NCBI GenBank assembly: GCA_965216955.1
Contig: CBDCGV010000008.1
Location: 173,221 to 237,220 of the forward strand
DNA: 64,000 bases
From: CBDCGV01 sp965216955
GTDB taxonomy: Bacteria; Bacteroidota; Bacteroidia; Chitinophagales; JADIYW01
Direction: 5' to 3'
This document shows, one piece after another, positions 14,977-24,222 of this stretch. Below the pieces are notes generated by a model. The model did not search any database and was not told the DNA's origin. It saw only the letters and a program-made list of their open reading frames with translations. Each line of letters starts with the position of its first letter. The stretch's first letter is position 1. A program made the position numbers and the translations under genes.

Positions 14977-17900
14977 ATGACATCTTTCCAAAAAATCAAT
15001 AATCTATTTGGTTGTTTAATTTTTCTAATTTCCTTGTTTGTTTATGGCTCTACAATTGAGTCTTCAACAAGCTTATGGGATTGTGGGGAGTTTATCTCTG
15101 GAGCCTATAAATTGCAGGTAGTGCATCCTCCAGGAGCACCCCTGTTTTTAATGATTGGGAGAATTTTTACACTGTTTGCAGGAAGTGAAGCAAAGGTACC
15201 TGTAATGGTTAATTTACTCTCTGCTGTTTCGACAGCGCTGGCAGTAATGTTCTTATTCTGGACAATAACTATGTTGGCAAGAAAAATTATTGGAGTTAGA
15301 GAGGAAAAAAATATGACGGTCGATCAGATCATTGCTGTAATTGGAGCGGGGGCCGTTGGTGCTTTAGCTTGTACGTTTTCTGACACAATGTGGTTTTCGG
15401 CAGTAGAGGGTGAAGTGTATGCATTATCTATCTTTTTTATTGCCATTGTTTTATGGGGAGCAATGAAATGGGAAGCTAATGCAGATAAACCTCATGGAAA
15501 TAAATGGATACTCTTTATTGCTTTTATGTTAGGCCTCTCTATAGGCGTGCACTTATTGAGCTTATTGGTAATGCCTATTTTGGCACTTATATACTACTTT
15601 AAGAAATTTAAAGCAACACCTTTAGGTGTTGTGATTGCGCTTGTAATGGGCTTAATATTGATTGGAATAGTACAAGTTGGCGTTATCCAAATTCTTACGG
15701 GTATTGCTACCAAAGTGGAACTAATGGCCGTAAACTCCTTTGGTTTACCATTTAATATTGGTATTGCATTGACTTACATAGTTGTATTTGGTTTGCTGAT
15801 TTTTGGTATTTATTATGCAACAAAAGTCAACCATGCAGATATACAATTAGCACTCTTGAGTATGCTTTTTGTCTTAATTGGATTCTCTTCTTATTTAATG
15901 GTTCCAATAAGAGCTAATGCGGGGACACCTATTAATATGAATGCACCCAAAGATGCTTTTAGCTTATTGTCCTATTTGAATCGTGAACAATATGGGGATA
16001 GGCCATTGCTAAAGGGGCCGTTATTTGATGCGAAACCAGTAGATACGAAAGTGACAGGTGTAGACTATTTTCCTAATAAGGAAACTGGAAAGTATGAGGT
16101 CAAAAAAGAAAAATTAGAATACATCTATAGAAATGAGGATAAAGTGCTTTTCCCAAGAATGTATTCTACAGATGGAACACATATTCAGTTGTATCGAAAT
16201 TGGGTTGGGTTTAAAGGCAAGCCAACTTTTGCCCACAATATTCAATACTTTTTTAAATACCAGATTCGATATATGTGGTATAGGTATTTTATGTGGAACT
16301 TTTCGGGGAGGCAAGATGATTTTCAAGGAACTTTTTCTAATCAATACATCAATGGTAATTGGCTTTCGGGATTACCGCCTGTCGATAATGCCAGAATAGG
16401 AAGTCAGCAAGGATTACCAGCGCAAATAAAGAACCAAAAAGCCCGTAATATGTATTATATGCTCCCTTTTCTTTTTGGAATAATAGGGTTGATATTTTTA
16501 TTTAATAAGAGTCAGCGTTGGGCATTAATCTTTTTCTATCTGTTTTTGATGACAGGTATTTTCTTAATTGTTTATTTCAACTCACCACCTCGGGAACCTC
16601 GTGAGCGAGATTATACTTCTGTCGGCTCATTTTTTACATATTGTGTTTTTATAGGCATGGGTGTAATTGCCTTATATTCTTGGCTGAAAGATAAAATACC
16701 TGCAATGGCCTCGGCAACTTTTGCTACCGTTCTTGGGATGGTTGCCGTACCTACAGTAATGGCCATTAACAATTGGGATGATCACAATCGTCATGACCGA
16801 CGGATGGCACGAGACTTTGCTAATAACTATTTAGAGAGTTGTCCTCCTAATGCCATTTTATTTACTCAAGGAGATAATGATACCTATCCACTTTGGTATG
16901 CACAGGAAGTGGAAGGAATAAGAACAGATGTTCGTATTGCTAATCTAAGTTTGTTAGGAGTAGATTGGTATATAGAGCATTTACAAAAAGCAAGCAACGA
17001 TGCGGCACCTATTCCTTTCCATTCCGATTTTACAATTGATAAGTATAGGGGGAACAAACGCGATATTATTCAATTTTTTGAAAATAAGAAAGTTGCTAAG
17101 CCCGGAAGGTATTATCCAGTGGATGATATTGTAGAATTTATGCTAAGTGATAATAAAAATGCGAAAGCGAGAAGTGGAAGAGGGGATGAAGTGAATTATA
17201 TGCCTACTAAGAAATTTTTACTTGAAGTAGATACCGCTGCCGTATTAAGAGCCAATTTAATACCAGAGAGCTTAAAGAATAGAATTGTTTCGGAAATTAA
17301 ATGGGAAAATAACAAGCGAAACATTATAAAATATGATTTAGCAATTATGGCAATGTTGGCTGCTTTAGATTGGGAGCGTCCACTTTGTTTCGCCAATACT
17401 GTAAGTCCAAGATATTATAAGGGTTTAGAGAAATACCTTATACAAGAAGGATTGATTTATAAATTTGTTCCAGTAAACTTTCCTTCTAATTCGAGAGGTG
17501 CCGTTGCTGTAAATGACGAAGTGATGTATAACAATGTTATGGAGAAATTTAAATATGGTGGGTTAGGAGAAAAGGAACATTTTATAGATGAGAATACACA
17601 TCGAATGATGCATGTTTTAAGAGGTGTACACTTAACATTGGCTGAAGATCTAAATAGAAAAGGCAAAAAAGAAGAGTCAATAAATGTATTGGAAAGGGTA
17701 AAAGAGCAGTTTACCAATGAAAATGCCCCTTATTATGCGCCTAATAATTCGGTTTTCAATATTTATACTTCTCAATGGGTAGACTTATATTATAGAAATA
17801 ATGCCCGTGAATTAGCGAAACCCATTTTGGATTTGATGATTGAAGATTTGGCCGATTGCATGCGTTTTTACGATTTGAATACAACATTTGCGAAGCACTA

Positions 17901-18063
17901 TAAAAGTGAAAGGCAAACGGCATTGGGCATTATTGGTAGGTTAGATAACATTGCAAAACAGTACAGCGATAATGATTTAAAAGCATTATTGGTTGAGAAC
18001 TTTCCAAATGTTGTAAAACCGAATGGAGAAAAGGCTAACGCTCCTGAAATAAGGTTTCAATAG
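14977..18063 (+). CDS. DUF2723 membrane protein, putative protein O-glycosyltransferase (GT117-like)
   Basis: A 1028-residue protein. About 12 transmembrane helices occupy the first 600 residues, and a soluble C-terminal half follows. The family's start is clear: SLWDCGEFISGAYKLQ and VHPPGAPLFLMIGR near residues 31-60, where the conserved Asp and Glu resemble the catalytic acidic pair of GT-C mannosyltransferases. The segment QGDNDTYPLWYAQEV near residue 635 is also typical. DUF2723 is almost universal in Bacteroidota, and members have been linked to protein O-glycosylation. rlmB follows 15 bases after the stop, a neighbourhood I know from other Bacteroidota. Confidence 0.85.
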   Translation: MTSFQKINNLFGCLIFLISLFVYGSTIESSTSLWDCGEFISGAYKLQVVHPPGAPLFLMIGRIFTLFAGSEAKVPVMVNLLSAVSTALAVMFLFWTITMLARKIIGVREEKNMTVDQIIAVIGAGAVGALACTFSDTMWFSAVEGEVYALSIFFIAIVLWGAMKWEANADKPHGNKWILFIAFMLGLSIGVHLLSLLVMPILALIYYFKKFKATPLGVVIALVMGLILIGIVQVGVIQILTGIATKVELMAVNSFGLPFNIGIALTYIVVFGLLIFGIYYATKVNHADIQLALLSMLFVLIGFSSYLMVPIRANAGTPINMNAPKDAFSLLSYLNREQYGDRPLLKGPLFDAKPVDTKVTGVDYFPNKETGKYEVKKEKLEYIYRNEDKVLFPRMYSTDGTHIQLYRNWVGFKGKPTFAHNIQYFFKYQIRYMWYRYFMWNFSGRQDDFQGTFSNQYINGNWLSGLPPVDNARIGSQQGLPAQIKNQKARNMYYMLPFLFGIIGLIFLFNKSQRWALIFFYLFLMTGIFLIVYFNSPPREPRERDYTSVGSFFTYCVFIGMGVIALYSWLKDKIPAMASATFATVLGMVAVPTVMAINNWDDHNRHDRRMARDFANNYLESCPPNAILFTQGDNDTYPLWYAQEVEGIRTDVRIANLSLLGVDWYIEHLQKASNDAAPIPFHSDFTIDKYRGNKRDIIQFFENKKVAKPGRYYPVDDIVEFMLSDNKNAKARSGRGDEVNYMPTKKFLLEVDTAAVLRANLIPESLKNRIVSEIKWENNKRNIIKYDLAIMAMLAALDWERPLCFANTVSPRYYKGLEKYLIQEGLIYKFVPVNFPSNSRGAVAVNDEVMYNNVMEKFKYGGLGEKEHFIDENTHRMMHVLRGVHLTLAEDLNRKGKKEESINVLERVKEQFTNENAPYYAPNNSVFNIYTSQWVDLYYRNNARELAKPILDLMIEDLADCMRFYDLNTTFAKHYKSERQTALGIIGRLDNIAKQYSDNDLKALLVENFPNVVKPNGEKANAPEIRFQ

Positions 18064-18078
18064 CAATGCAGTGGTAAA

Positions 18079-18813
18079 ATGAAAAAAAATCGATCAATGA
18101 TTGTTGCGGGTCGTAATCCGGTAATGGATTTACTGGCTAGTAATGATCAAGTCGATAAGCTGTTTGTTCAAAGCAAGTTAAAAGGAGAAAACTTATCTCA
18201 AATAAAAAGGAAAGCACATGCTTTAGGCATTCCCATCAATCTGGTACCCAAAATTAAACTAGACAAACTTTTCAATGGCAGTCACCAAGGGGTAATAGCC
18301 ATAAAATCTCTAATAAAGTATTACGACTATAACGATATTATCCAGCACAGTTTTGAAAAGGGATTGAATCCACTTTTTGTATTGTTGGATGGTATTACTG
18401 ATGTGAGAAACTTTGGAGCTATTGCACGTACTGCCTTAGGTATGAATGTGGATGCGATCATCATTATGAGTAAGCACAGTGCTCCTATTAATGCAGATGC
18501 TATTAAAACATCGGCCGGAGCGTTAAATAAACTACCAATATGCAGGGTGAATTCTACAGCTCAAGCATTAGAAGATTTTAAACTCAATGGATTTAATATT
18601 GTGGGTATTGATGTTGCCGGAAAGGGATCTATAGATGCTTGTCAAAAGGGTATTCCAACAGTTATTGTGATGGGTGCCGAGGATAAGGGTATTCGGAAGG
18701 AAAACTTAGATTTATGTGATGAAGTATTTTCTATTCCTATTTCTAAGCAGATGGAATCATACAATGTGTCGGTGGCGATGGGAATGGTACTTTATGAGTT
18801 TAATAGAGCTTAA
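18079..18813 (+). CDS. rlmB: 23S rRNA (guanosine-2'-O-)-methyltransferase RlmB, SpoU family
   Basis: Transfers a methyl group from SAM to the 2'-O of a conserved guanosine in 23S rRNA. The N-terminal L30e-like substrate-binding domain (AGRNPVMDLL, QGVIAI) is followed by the knotted SPOUT domain with LDGITDVRNFGAIARTA near residue 110, VMGAEDKGIRKE near residue 200 and ISKQMESYNVSVAMGMVLYE at the C-terminus. These are the three SpoU motifs in order. Length 244 aa is normal. It is co-transcribed with the DUF2723 gene. Confidence 0.93.
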   Translation: MKKNRSMIVAGRNPVMDLLASNDQVDKLFVQSKLKGENLSQIKRKAHALGIPINLVPKIKLDKLFNGSHQGVIAIKSLIKYYDYNDIIQHSFEKGLNPLFVLLDGITDVRNFGAIARTALGMNVDAIIIMSKHSAPINADAIKTSAGALNKLPICRVNSTAQALEDFKLNGFNIVGIDVAGKGSIDACQKGIPTVIVMGAEDKGIRKENLDLCDEVFSIPISKQMESYNVSVAMGMVLYEFNRA

Positions 18814-19004
18814 AATTGTAAAAAAAACAATTATCCCATTAGAGAAGAAACCCCCAAAAACTCCTCTAAATTAGAATCGATTCATTGCAAATCATTTCCG
18901 GGATAACTGTTGAATGTAATATTAGGAAACTATATTTTTTAGCAGCTTTTTTTTCGACAAACTGCATTTTTTTTAGGATGAATAACATTTTTATACATTT
19001 AAAC

Positions 19005-19772
19005 TTACCCTTTCGAAGCAACATACAAAACTTCGTTATCCGAAAAGCAATATCTATCGCTCAAAGCTTTTCCAATTTCATCTTGAATTTTTAGTTCTTG
19101 TACCTCAAAACCTTTACTGCGTAAAACGTCTCCATAATCTCTGCCGTAGATACGTAAATGGTCATACTGTCCAAAATGCTTGGTTCTTTCTTTAGGGTCA
19201 GTAATAGAATTGTCTTCATAGGTAGTAGCTAAGTCCCATCTTTGAGGTACTTGCAATATGGCCCATGCATTGGGTTTCATTACCCGCAACACCTCTTTCA
19301 TCGCTTTATCTTCATCCGGTATATGTTCAAAAACGTGATTACAGAGTATTACATCAAAACTATTGTCTTCGAAAGGCATTTGCTGAATATCCATTTTAAC
19401 TTGCGCCAATGGGGATTCTAAGTCGGCAGTGATATACTCTAAATTATCCATCTTTTTAAACAAGGGATAAAAGCATTGTTCTGGAGCGATATGCAATACT
19501 TTTAAAGGAGCTGTAAAAAAGTTGGTTCGTTCATTCAAATAGTACCATATAAGTCGATGCCGCTCTAATGACAGGCAATTGGGACATAAGGCATTGTCTC
19601 TTGGGTTTTCATATCCATAAGGCAAAAACTTTCTGAATTTCTTTTTGCAAATAAAGCATTCAACATTGTTGCCTATGAGTGCTATAGACAAAACCTTGCT
19701 CAAAAGAGGAGATAGGCTAATCAATATTGGCCTTGGAATTAAATTGAGAAAAAATTTAACTATTGCTTTCAT
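19005..19772 (-). CDS. SAM-dependent methyltransferase with N-terminal zinc-finger-like region
   Basis: The first 70 residues contain CFICKKKF and LCPNCLSLERHR, two CxxC pairs likely to bind zinc. The rest is a class I methyltransferase of type 11: VLHIAPEQCF near residue 98, the strand 2 acidic segment YITADLES, FDVILCNHVFEHIPDED, and MKPNAWAILQVP. Length 255 aa. It lies 37 bases downstream of the ceramidase-like gene on the same strand, so they may be co-transcribed. The substrate is unknown. Confidence 0.75.
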   Translation of the reverse strand: MKAIVKFFLNLIPRPILISLSPLLSKVLSIALIGNNVECFICKKKFRKFLPYGYENPRDNALCPNCLSLERHRLIWYYLNERTNFFTAPLKVLHIAPEQCFYPLFKKMDNLEYITADLESPLAQVKMDIQQMPFEDNSFDVILCNHVFEHIPDEDKAMKEVLRVMKPNAWAILQVPQRWDLATTYEDNSITDPKERTKHFGQYDHLRIYGRDYGDVLRSKGFEVQELKIQDEIGKALSDRYCFSDNEVLYVASKG

Positions 19773-19809
19773 TGGCTGCGAAGATAAGTGCTTCTGAAGA
19801 GATAGAAAA

Positions 19810-21603
19810 CTATCCGCCTATTGCTTTTGGCTTTCGTCGCTTTTTTTCTAACTTTTTGACATAATTACTTTTAAAATGCTTGAGTATATAAAGCTCTTCA
19901 TCGGTAAGTTCGGGTGGTAATAAACTCCTACGATCATTTCTCTCATTTTGTGGTTTTAACAATTGCTGACTCAACTCATAACATTGCTGTTGTAGCGCAT
20001 TCAGCGACCATTGACCAAATACACAATGTCCTCCTTCGTAATCTTGTTGCTGATATTCTTCATAAGTAGTGATATAGCCAGAATAGGCATTTGAATAAGG
20101 GGCTAGAATGATATGTTCAATTCCCTTATCATTATTCAACAAAATATCTTCTATTGTTTTTTTCAATCTCCAGCTTGCAACGGTTGTAATTTCAAAGGGG
20201 ATGCCACAAATGGCGATATTGCCAAGTTGTATCATTTGTACTGGTAAGACCTGTGGTGTAAAGGGTCTAATATTATAGGCGCCCAATTCGTCGAATAATT
20301 TTAAGTTGCGGATGGTTTCATCGATAAACCCTGGAATAATAAATCTTTTAGGATGACGTGCACTGAAAATGGTATTTTTACTACTTTCTAATACAATGGA
20401 TTTAGTTCCTTGAGCATTCACTTTTCGTTTTACCGCTTTTTTATCATTGTCATTTCTAAAGGGTATTGTGGCTAGTTGCACCGCGCGAATAGATTTAGAT
20501 AGCCCTCTTGCAAAAAAGCCTACAATGGGATGCATACCCGGTCCATCATATTTAGAGCCTTCTAAAAAAGCTACCCCCATGCACGAAGGACTAGTTAGAC
20601 AATCGTTTTTGCCATCTGTAAACTTTGGATCAATATCTATATTTCCAAAATCGGTATATAAAATGGCAGCATCAACTTGGTTGCCAGCATCTTCATTGTT
20701 TTTAATATTTTTAATGATGTCTTTAGCCTTTTCAAATTGTAGATGCCCATTGTATTTAGAACTTTCTACATCATCTGGGAACTTCCCTTCATATTTACCT
20801 CTAGTAAAAGGATGCTTTGAATTATAAATGTACCGTGCAGATACATCTCCACAGGCTCCTTGCGCAAAAGCAGCTGTATAATTAGCGTTGGTACTTTCCA
20901 TATCTTCTTCCAAATAAGTAGAAGCAAAGCCCTTATTATCGGCGCTAATTTTTAAAAAATTATTAGGTAAGTTGGTGGTATGAACAGCAAACCAATTGAT
21001 AGAACCAAGCGGTTCCCCTTCTTCTGACTCAAATTGTAAAAGCACCATTTCTCGATCGGTTGCTAAGTGCCTATTTTCGAAGGTAACTTGTTTAACTTCA
21101 GGATTTCTATTGTAAGCTTTTATTGATCTGTTAAAACTTACAGGCTGTTCTTTTGCAAATGAACTTCTTCCTATTTTAATAATTCCTAGTTGCTTATTGT
21201 TTTCTGCATTTAAAATGGAAGATACAATACCAGTTACAATTTTTTCATAGACTTTGTCTATATAACCTGGTATAGAAGTATTGTATAAAGGATAGTGGGA
21301 ATAACCTCCAGGAGCGCAATGCGTATGTTGCGCAGAAATCATCAAAGTTTGATCCGTGTAGTTCAGGTGAGGGTGATTTTCTGTTAGCTGCCTTAAAACC
21401 CCAGTTTTAATTGAAGGTGTGATAAAACAGAGTTCGCAATTCACAAAACAGACTTTATTTGCTTCATTTTCAAAAACATAAGCCCTGGCATTTAAAGGAG
21501 ATTCAACCCCCCTCATAATATGAAAATACATAGCATATCCCAACATGCCGGCATCTTCATAAAATGCAGTAATGTCTGCTTTGCCTATTCCAATTTTTAA
21601 CAT
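19810..21603 (-). CDS. Neutral ceramidase-like hydrolase without signal peptide
   Basis: The N-terminal half matches the neutral/alkaline ceramidase domain. It begins IGIGKADITAFYE, continues with a NARAYVFENE strand, and carries ISAQHTHCAPGGYSHYP near residue 107, whose histidines would bind zinc. FAQGACGDVSARY near residue 248 is the family's second conserved motif. Family members cleave ceramide to sphingosine and fatty acid and are usually exported, but this protein starts directly with the catalytic domain and has no signal peptide. Bacteroidota can make sphingolipids, so an intracellular lipid substrate is possible. Length 597 aa. Confidence 0.75.
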   Translation of the reverse strand: MLKIGIGKADITAFYEDAGMLGYAMYFHIMRGVESPLNARAYVFENEANKVCFVNCELCFITPSIKTGVLRQLTENHPHLNYTDQTLMISAQHTHCAPGGYSHYPLYNTSIPGYIDKVYEKIVTGIVSSILNAENNKQLGIIKIGRSSFAKEQPVSFNRSIKAYNRNPEVKQVTFENRHLATDREMVLLQFESEEGEPLGSINWFAVHTTNLPNNFLKISADNKGFASTYLEEDMESTNANYTAAFAQGACGDVSARYIYNSKHPFTRGKYEGKFPDDVESSKYNGHLQFEKAKDIIKNIKNNEDAGNQVDAAILYTDFGNIDIDPKFTDGKNDCLTSPSCMGVAFLEGSKYDGPGMHPIVGFFARGLSKSIRAVQLATIPFRNDNDKKAVKRKVNAQGTKSIVLESSKNTIFSARHPKRFIIPGFIDETIRNLKLFDELGAYNIRPFTPQVLPVQMIQLGNIAICGIPFEITTVASWRLKKTIEDILLNNDKGIEHIILAPYSNAYSGYITTYEEYQQQDYEGGHCVFGQWSLNALQQQCYELSQQLLKPQNERNDRRSLLPPELTDEELYILKHFKSNYVKKLEKKRRKPKAIGG

Positions 21604-21718
21604 AGAAAATCTCTAATTGAAGATATACAATCTAAAGGATACTAACTAATTTTGACAAGTATTTTGGTTATGTGTATAAAGACCTTAGTAAAGAGTGAAA
21701 TTTGCTGATTAATAATAA

Positions 21719-21726
21719 TATTTTTG
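21719..21726 (+). promoter_or_regulatory. -7 box TATTTTTG upstream of the YfhO-like gene
   Basis: It matches TAnnTTTG and ends 17 bases before the ATG. A TTTG at 21701-21704 is only 14 bases upstream, shorter than the usual spacing, so the -33 assignment is doubtful. Confidence 0.4.
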
Positions 21727-21743
21727 GTTATAAATCATAAAGA

Positions 21744-24209
21744 ATGAGTAAAGGGAAGAAACAACCAAAGAAGCAAATGAATTTTAATGTCAATAGTTGG
21801 TACATCCATGTTTTGGCATTGGTAGCATTTATTCTTGTTCCAATGCTTTTTATGATGCCATTAATGCAGGGTAAAAAAATCTATCAGCATGATATTTTTC
21901 AAGGAATATACCAAAGCAATAATATGGTGGAGTATCGTGCAGAAAAGGGAGAAGAAGCGATATGGAATCCTAACCTATTTTCTGGAATGCCAGCATTTCA
22001 AGGCAATTTGAAGCATAAAGGAAGCATTGGTCAAGCGTTTAATAAAATGTTTAGCAAATCAATAAAACCGCCTAGTAATATTTTATTAAAAAGTGCTGTT
22101 TGTTTTTATATTCTGATGTTGGTGCTTGGGGTAAATCCATTGTTAGGAATATTTTTGTCTCTGGCTTTTGCACTCTCTACCTTTAACATAATAAGTATTG
22201 AGGCTGGTCATAATGCCAAGATAAGTGCTTTAGCAACTACTCCCTTGATCATTGCAAGTATCATACTGGCCTATAATAGGAAAGAACTGCTTGGTTTGGC
22301 CCTGTTTGGGATAGGCTTTGCAGCAAATGTAGCGTCAAATCACTTCCAAATTTCTTATTACCTGTTTATAGGGTTGCTTATTTATGGCTTATTAGAACTG
22401 TACAAACATTTTAAAGAGGGCAGTCTTAAACGATTTGCACTAGTTACCTTAGGGCTTATACTTGTCGCTGTTGTATCAATAGGAACCAATACATCGAGAA
22501 TGTGGACGACCTTTGAGTACACAAAAGAATCCATGCGTGGAGGAAACACAGAATTGACACTTGGGAAAAAGGATCAAACAACAGGGTTAGATAAGGAGTA
22601 TGCTATGCGTTGGAGTAGTGGAATTATGGAAACAGGGACTTTTATAATTCCAAATTTTATGGGCGGTGCTTCGCAGGAAGCTTTAGATGGAAATTCTAAT
22701 TTGGCAAAAGCGGGTCTCAACAAAAGAATATTAGAACATATTCCTACTTACTGGGGAAAGCAACCTTTTGTGGCTGGCCCGTTATATCAAGGGGCAATTG
22801 TTGTGTTTTTATTTGTGTTGGGAATACTCTTTGTTAGAGGCTATTTAAAGTGGTGGCTAGTTTCTTTTACGATACTTATTGTGTTACTTTCTTGGGGAAA
22901 GAATCTTAGTTGGTTTTCAGATTTATGGTTTTATCATGTGCCTATGTATAATAAATTTAGGGCACCTTCTATGATTATCCTTTTTCTACAAATTACATTA
23001 CCGCTTTTAGGCGCATTAGGATTGAAAGAGCTGATGAAGAAGCAGGTGAAATTTAAACAGGCGGAAAAGAAGCTTTTAATAGCTACTGGAATTACGGGTG
23101 GTTTTGTATTGGTTTTTGGAATTATAGGAAGCTATTTATACGGCTTTGAAGGGCTTATTGATGATCAACTTATTAAAAATAAATGGCCTATTGATGCTTT
23201 GCGATTAGACAGGGCAGAAATGATGAGGTCCGACTCATTTAGGTCATTAGCCTTAATATTGGCATCAGCCGGAATTTTATGGGCCTTTTTAAAAGGAAAA
23301 ATCAACAAAGCTTTTTTTATAGTCGGCCTCGGATTACTTATCTGTGCGGATTTTATGCTAGTAGATAAAAGATATTTAAATGAAAAAGATTACAAGACAC
23401 AACGTCAATATGATGCTAATTTTGAGCCTAGACCGGTAGACTTACAAATTTTGCAAGATAAAGATCCACATTATAGAGTAATGGATCTAACGGTAAGTAC
23501 TTTTAATCAAAATAAACCATCCTATTTTCATAAGTCTATTGGAGGATATCATGGTGCTAAAATTCAAAGATATCAAGAACTGATAGAGCATCATATATCG
23601 AGAAATAATCTCAAGGTTCTAGATATGCTTAATACCAAATATCTGATAGTCAATGATAGGAAAACAAATAAACCACAAGTTCAAAGAAATCCAAATGCGT
23701 TAGGAAATGCATGGTTTGTTAAAACAATTCGTAAGGCGGAATCTGCCGATGAAGAAATATTAGCATTGAATAATATCGACGTGAAAACAGAAGCCGTGGT
23801 GGATGCAGGGAAGTTTAAAGATTATGTTGAAGGGCTAAAAGAAGCTGATACTGTTGGAACAATTGTACTAACTCAATTTGATAATAAGCATATGGTCTAT
23901 AAGGCTGTTAATCCAGCTAACGAGGATTTATTTGCCGTTTTTTCAGAGATCTATTACAATTCGGGTGCTAATGAGTGGAAGGTTTTGTTAGATGGTAATC
24001 CTGTAGACCATATTAGAACAAATTATGTTTTAAGAGGGATGAAGATTCCTTCTGGCGAACATACCATTGAGTTTAAATTTGAACCTGAAGCATACTTTAA
24101 AGGACAAAATATTTCAAGGGCTGCTTCAGGATTAATATTATTACTTCTTCTATTAGCTTTATTTGTAGAAGGACGACCACTTCTTCAAAAAAGGGAAAGT
24201 AAAGAATAG
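21744..24209 (+). CDS. YfhO-family multi-pass membrane protein
   Basis: An 821-residue inner-membrane protein. A signal-anchor helix is followed by the loop with DIFQGIYQSNN and NPNLFSGMPAFQG (about residues 50-85), then about ten further helices. A periplasmic C-terminal domain (about residues 540-795) and a last helix LILLLLLLALFVEG follow. The layout is that of GT-C-like YfhO proteins, which attach glycosyl units to lipoteichoic acid in Firmicutes and are widespread in Bacteroidota. The GT4 gene starts 13 bases downstream, so the pair probably works together in envelope glycan assembly. Confidence 0.8.
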   Translation: MSKGKKQPKKQMNFNVNSWYIHVLALVAFILVPMLFMMPLMQGKKIYQHDIFQGIYQSNNMVEYRAEKGEEAIWNPNLFSGMPAFQGNLKHKGSIGQAFNKMFSKSIKPPSNILLKSAVCFYILMLVLGVNPLLGIFLSLAFALSTFNIISIEAGHNAKISALATTPLIIASIILAYNRKELLGLALFGIGFAANVASNHFQISYYLFIGLLIYGLLELYKHFKEGSLKRFALVTLGLILVAVVSIGTNTSRMWTTFEYTKESMRGGNTELTLGKKDQTTGLDKEYAMRWSSGIMETGTFIIPNFMGGASQEALDGNSNLAKAGLNKRILEHIPTYWGKQPFVAGPLYQGAIVVFLFVLGILFVRGYLKWWLVSFTILIVLLSWGKNLSWFSDLWFYHVPMYNKFRAPSMIILFLQITLPLLGALGLKELMKKQVKFKQAEKKLLIATGITGGFVLVFGIIGSYLYGFEGLIDDQLIKNKWPIDALRLDRAEMMRSDSFRSLALILASAGILWAFLKGKINKAFFIVGLGLLICADFMLVDKRYLNEKDYKTQRQYDANFEPRPVDLQILQDKDPHYRVMDLTVSTFNQNKPSYFHKSIGGYHGAKIQRYQELIEHHISRNNLKVLDMLNTKYLIVNDRKTNKPQVQRNPNALGNAWFVKTIRKAESADEEILALNNIDVKTEAVVDAGKFKDYVEGLKEADTVGTIVLTQFDNKHMVYKAVNPANEDLFAVFSEIYYNSGANEWKVLLDGNPVDHIRTNYVLRGMKIPSGEHTIEFKFEPEAYFKGQNISRAASGLILLLLLLALFVEGRPLLQKRESKE

Positions 24210-24222
24210 CCCTTTTCTTTAT

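Noticed and set aside
16114..16399. Overlapping ORFs on both strands inside the DUF2723 gene
   Set aside because: They lie fully within a strongly supported gene and show no domain.
18814..18840. Hairpin aattgt-aaaaaaa-acaatt after rlmB as a terminator
   Set aside because: The stem is only 6 A/T-rich base pairs and has no T run; not enough to call.
18885..19094. A 69-codon plus-strand ORF across the end of the methyltransferase gene at 19005
   Set aside because: Its second half is the complement of the real methyltransferase gene and its first half is low-complexity, Phe/Ile-rich.
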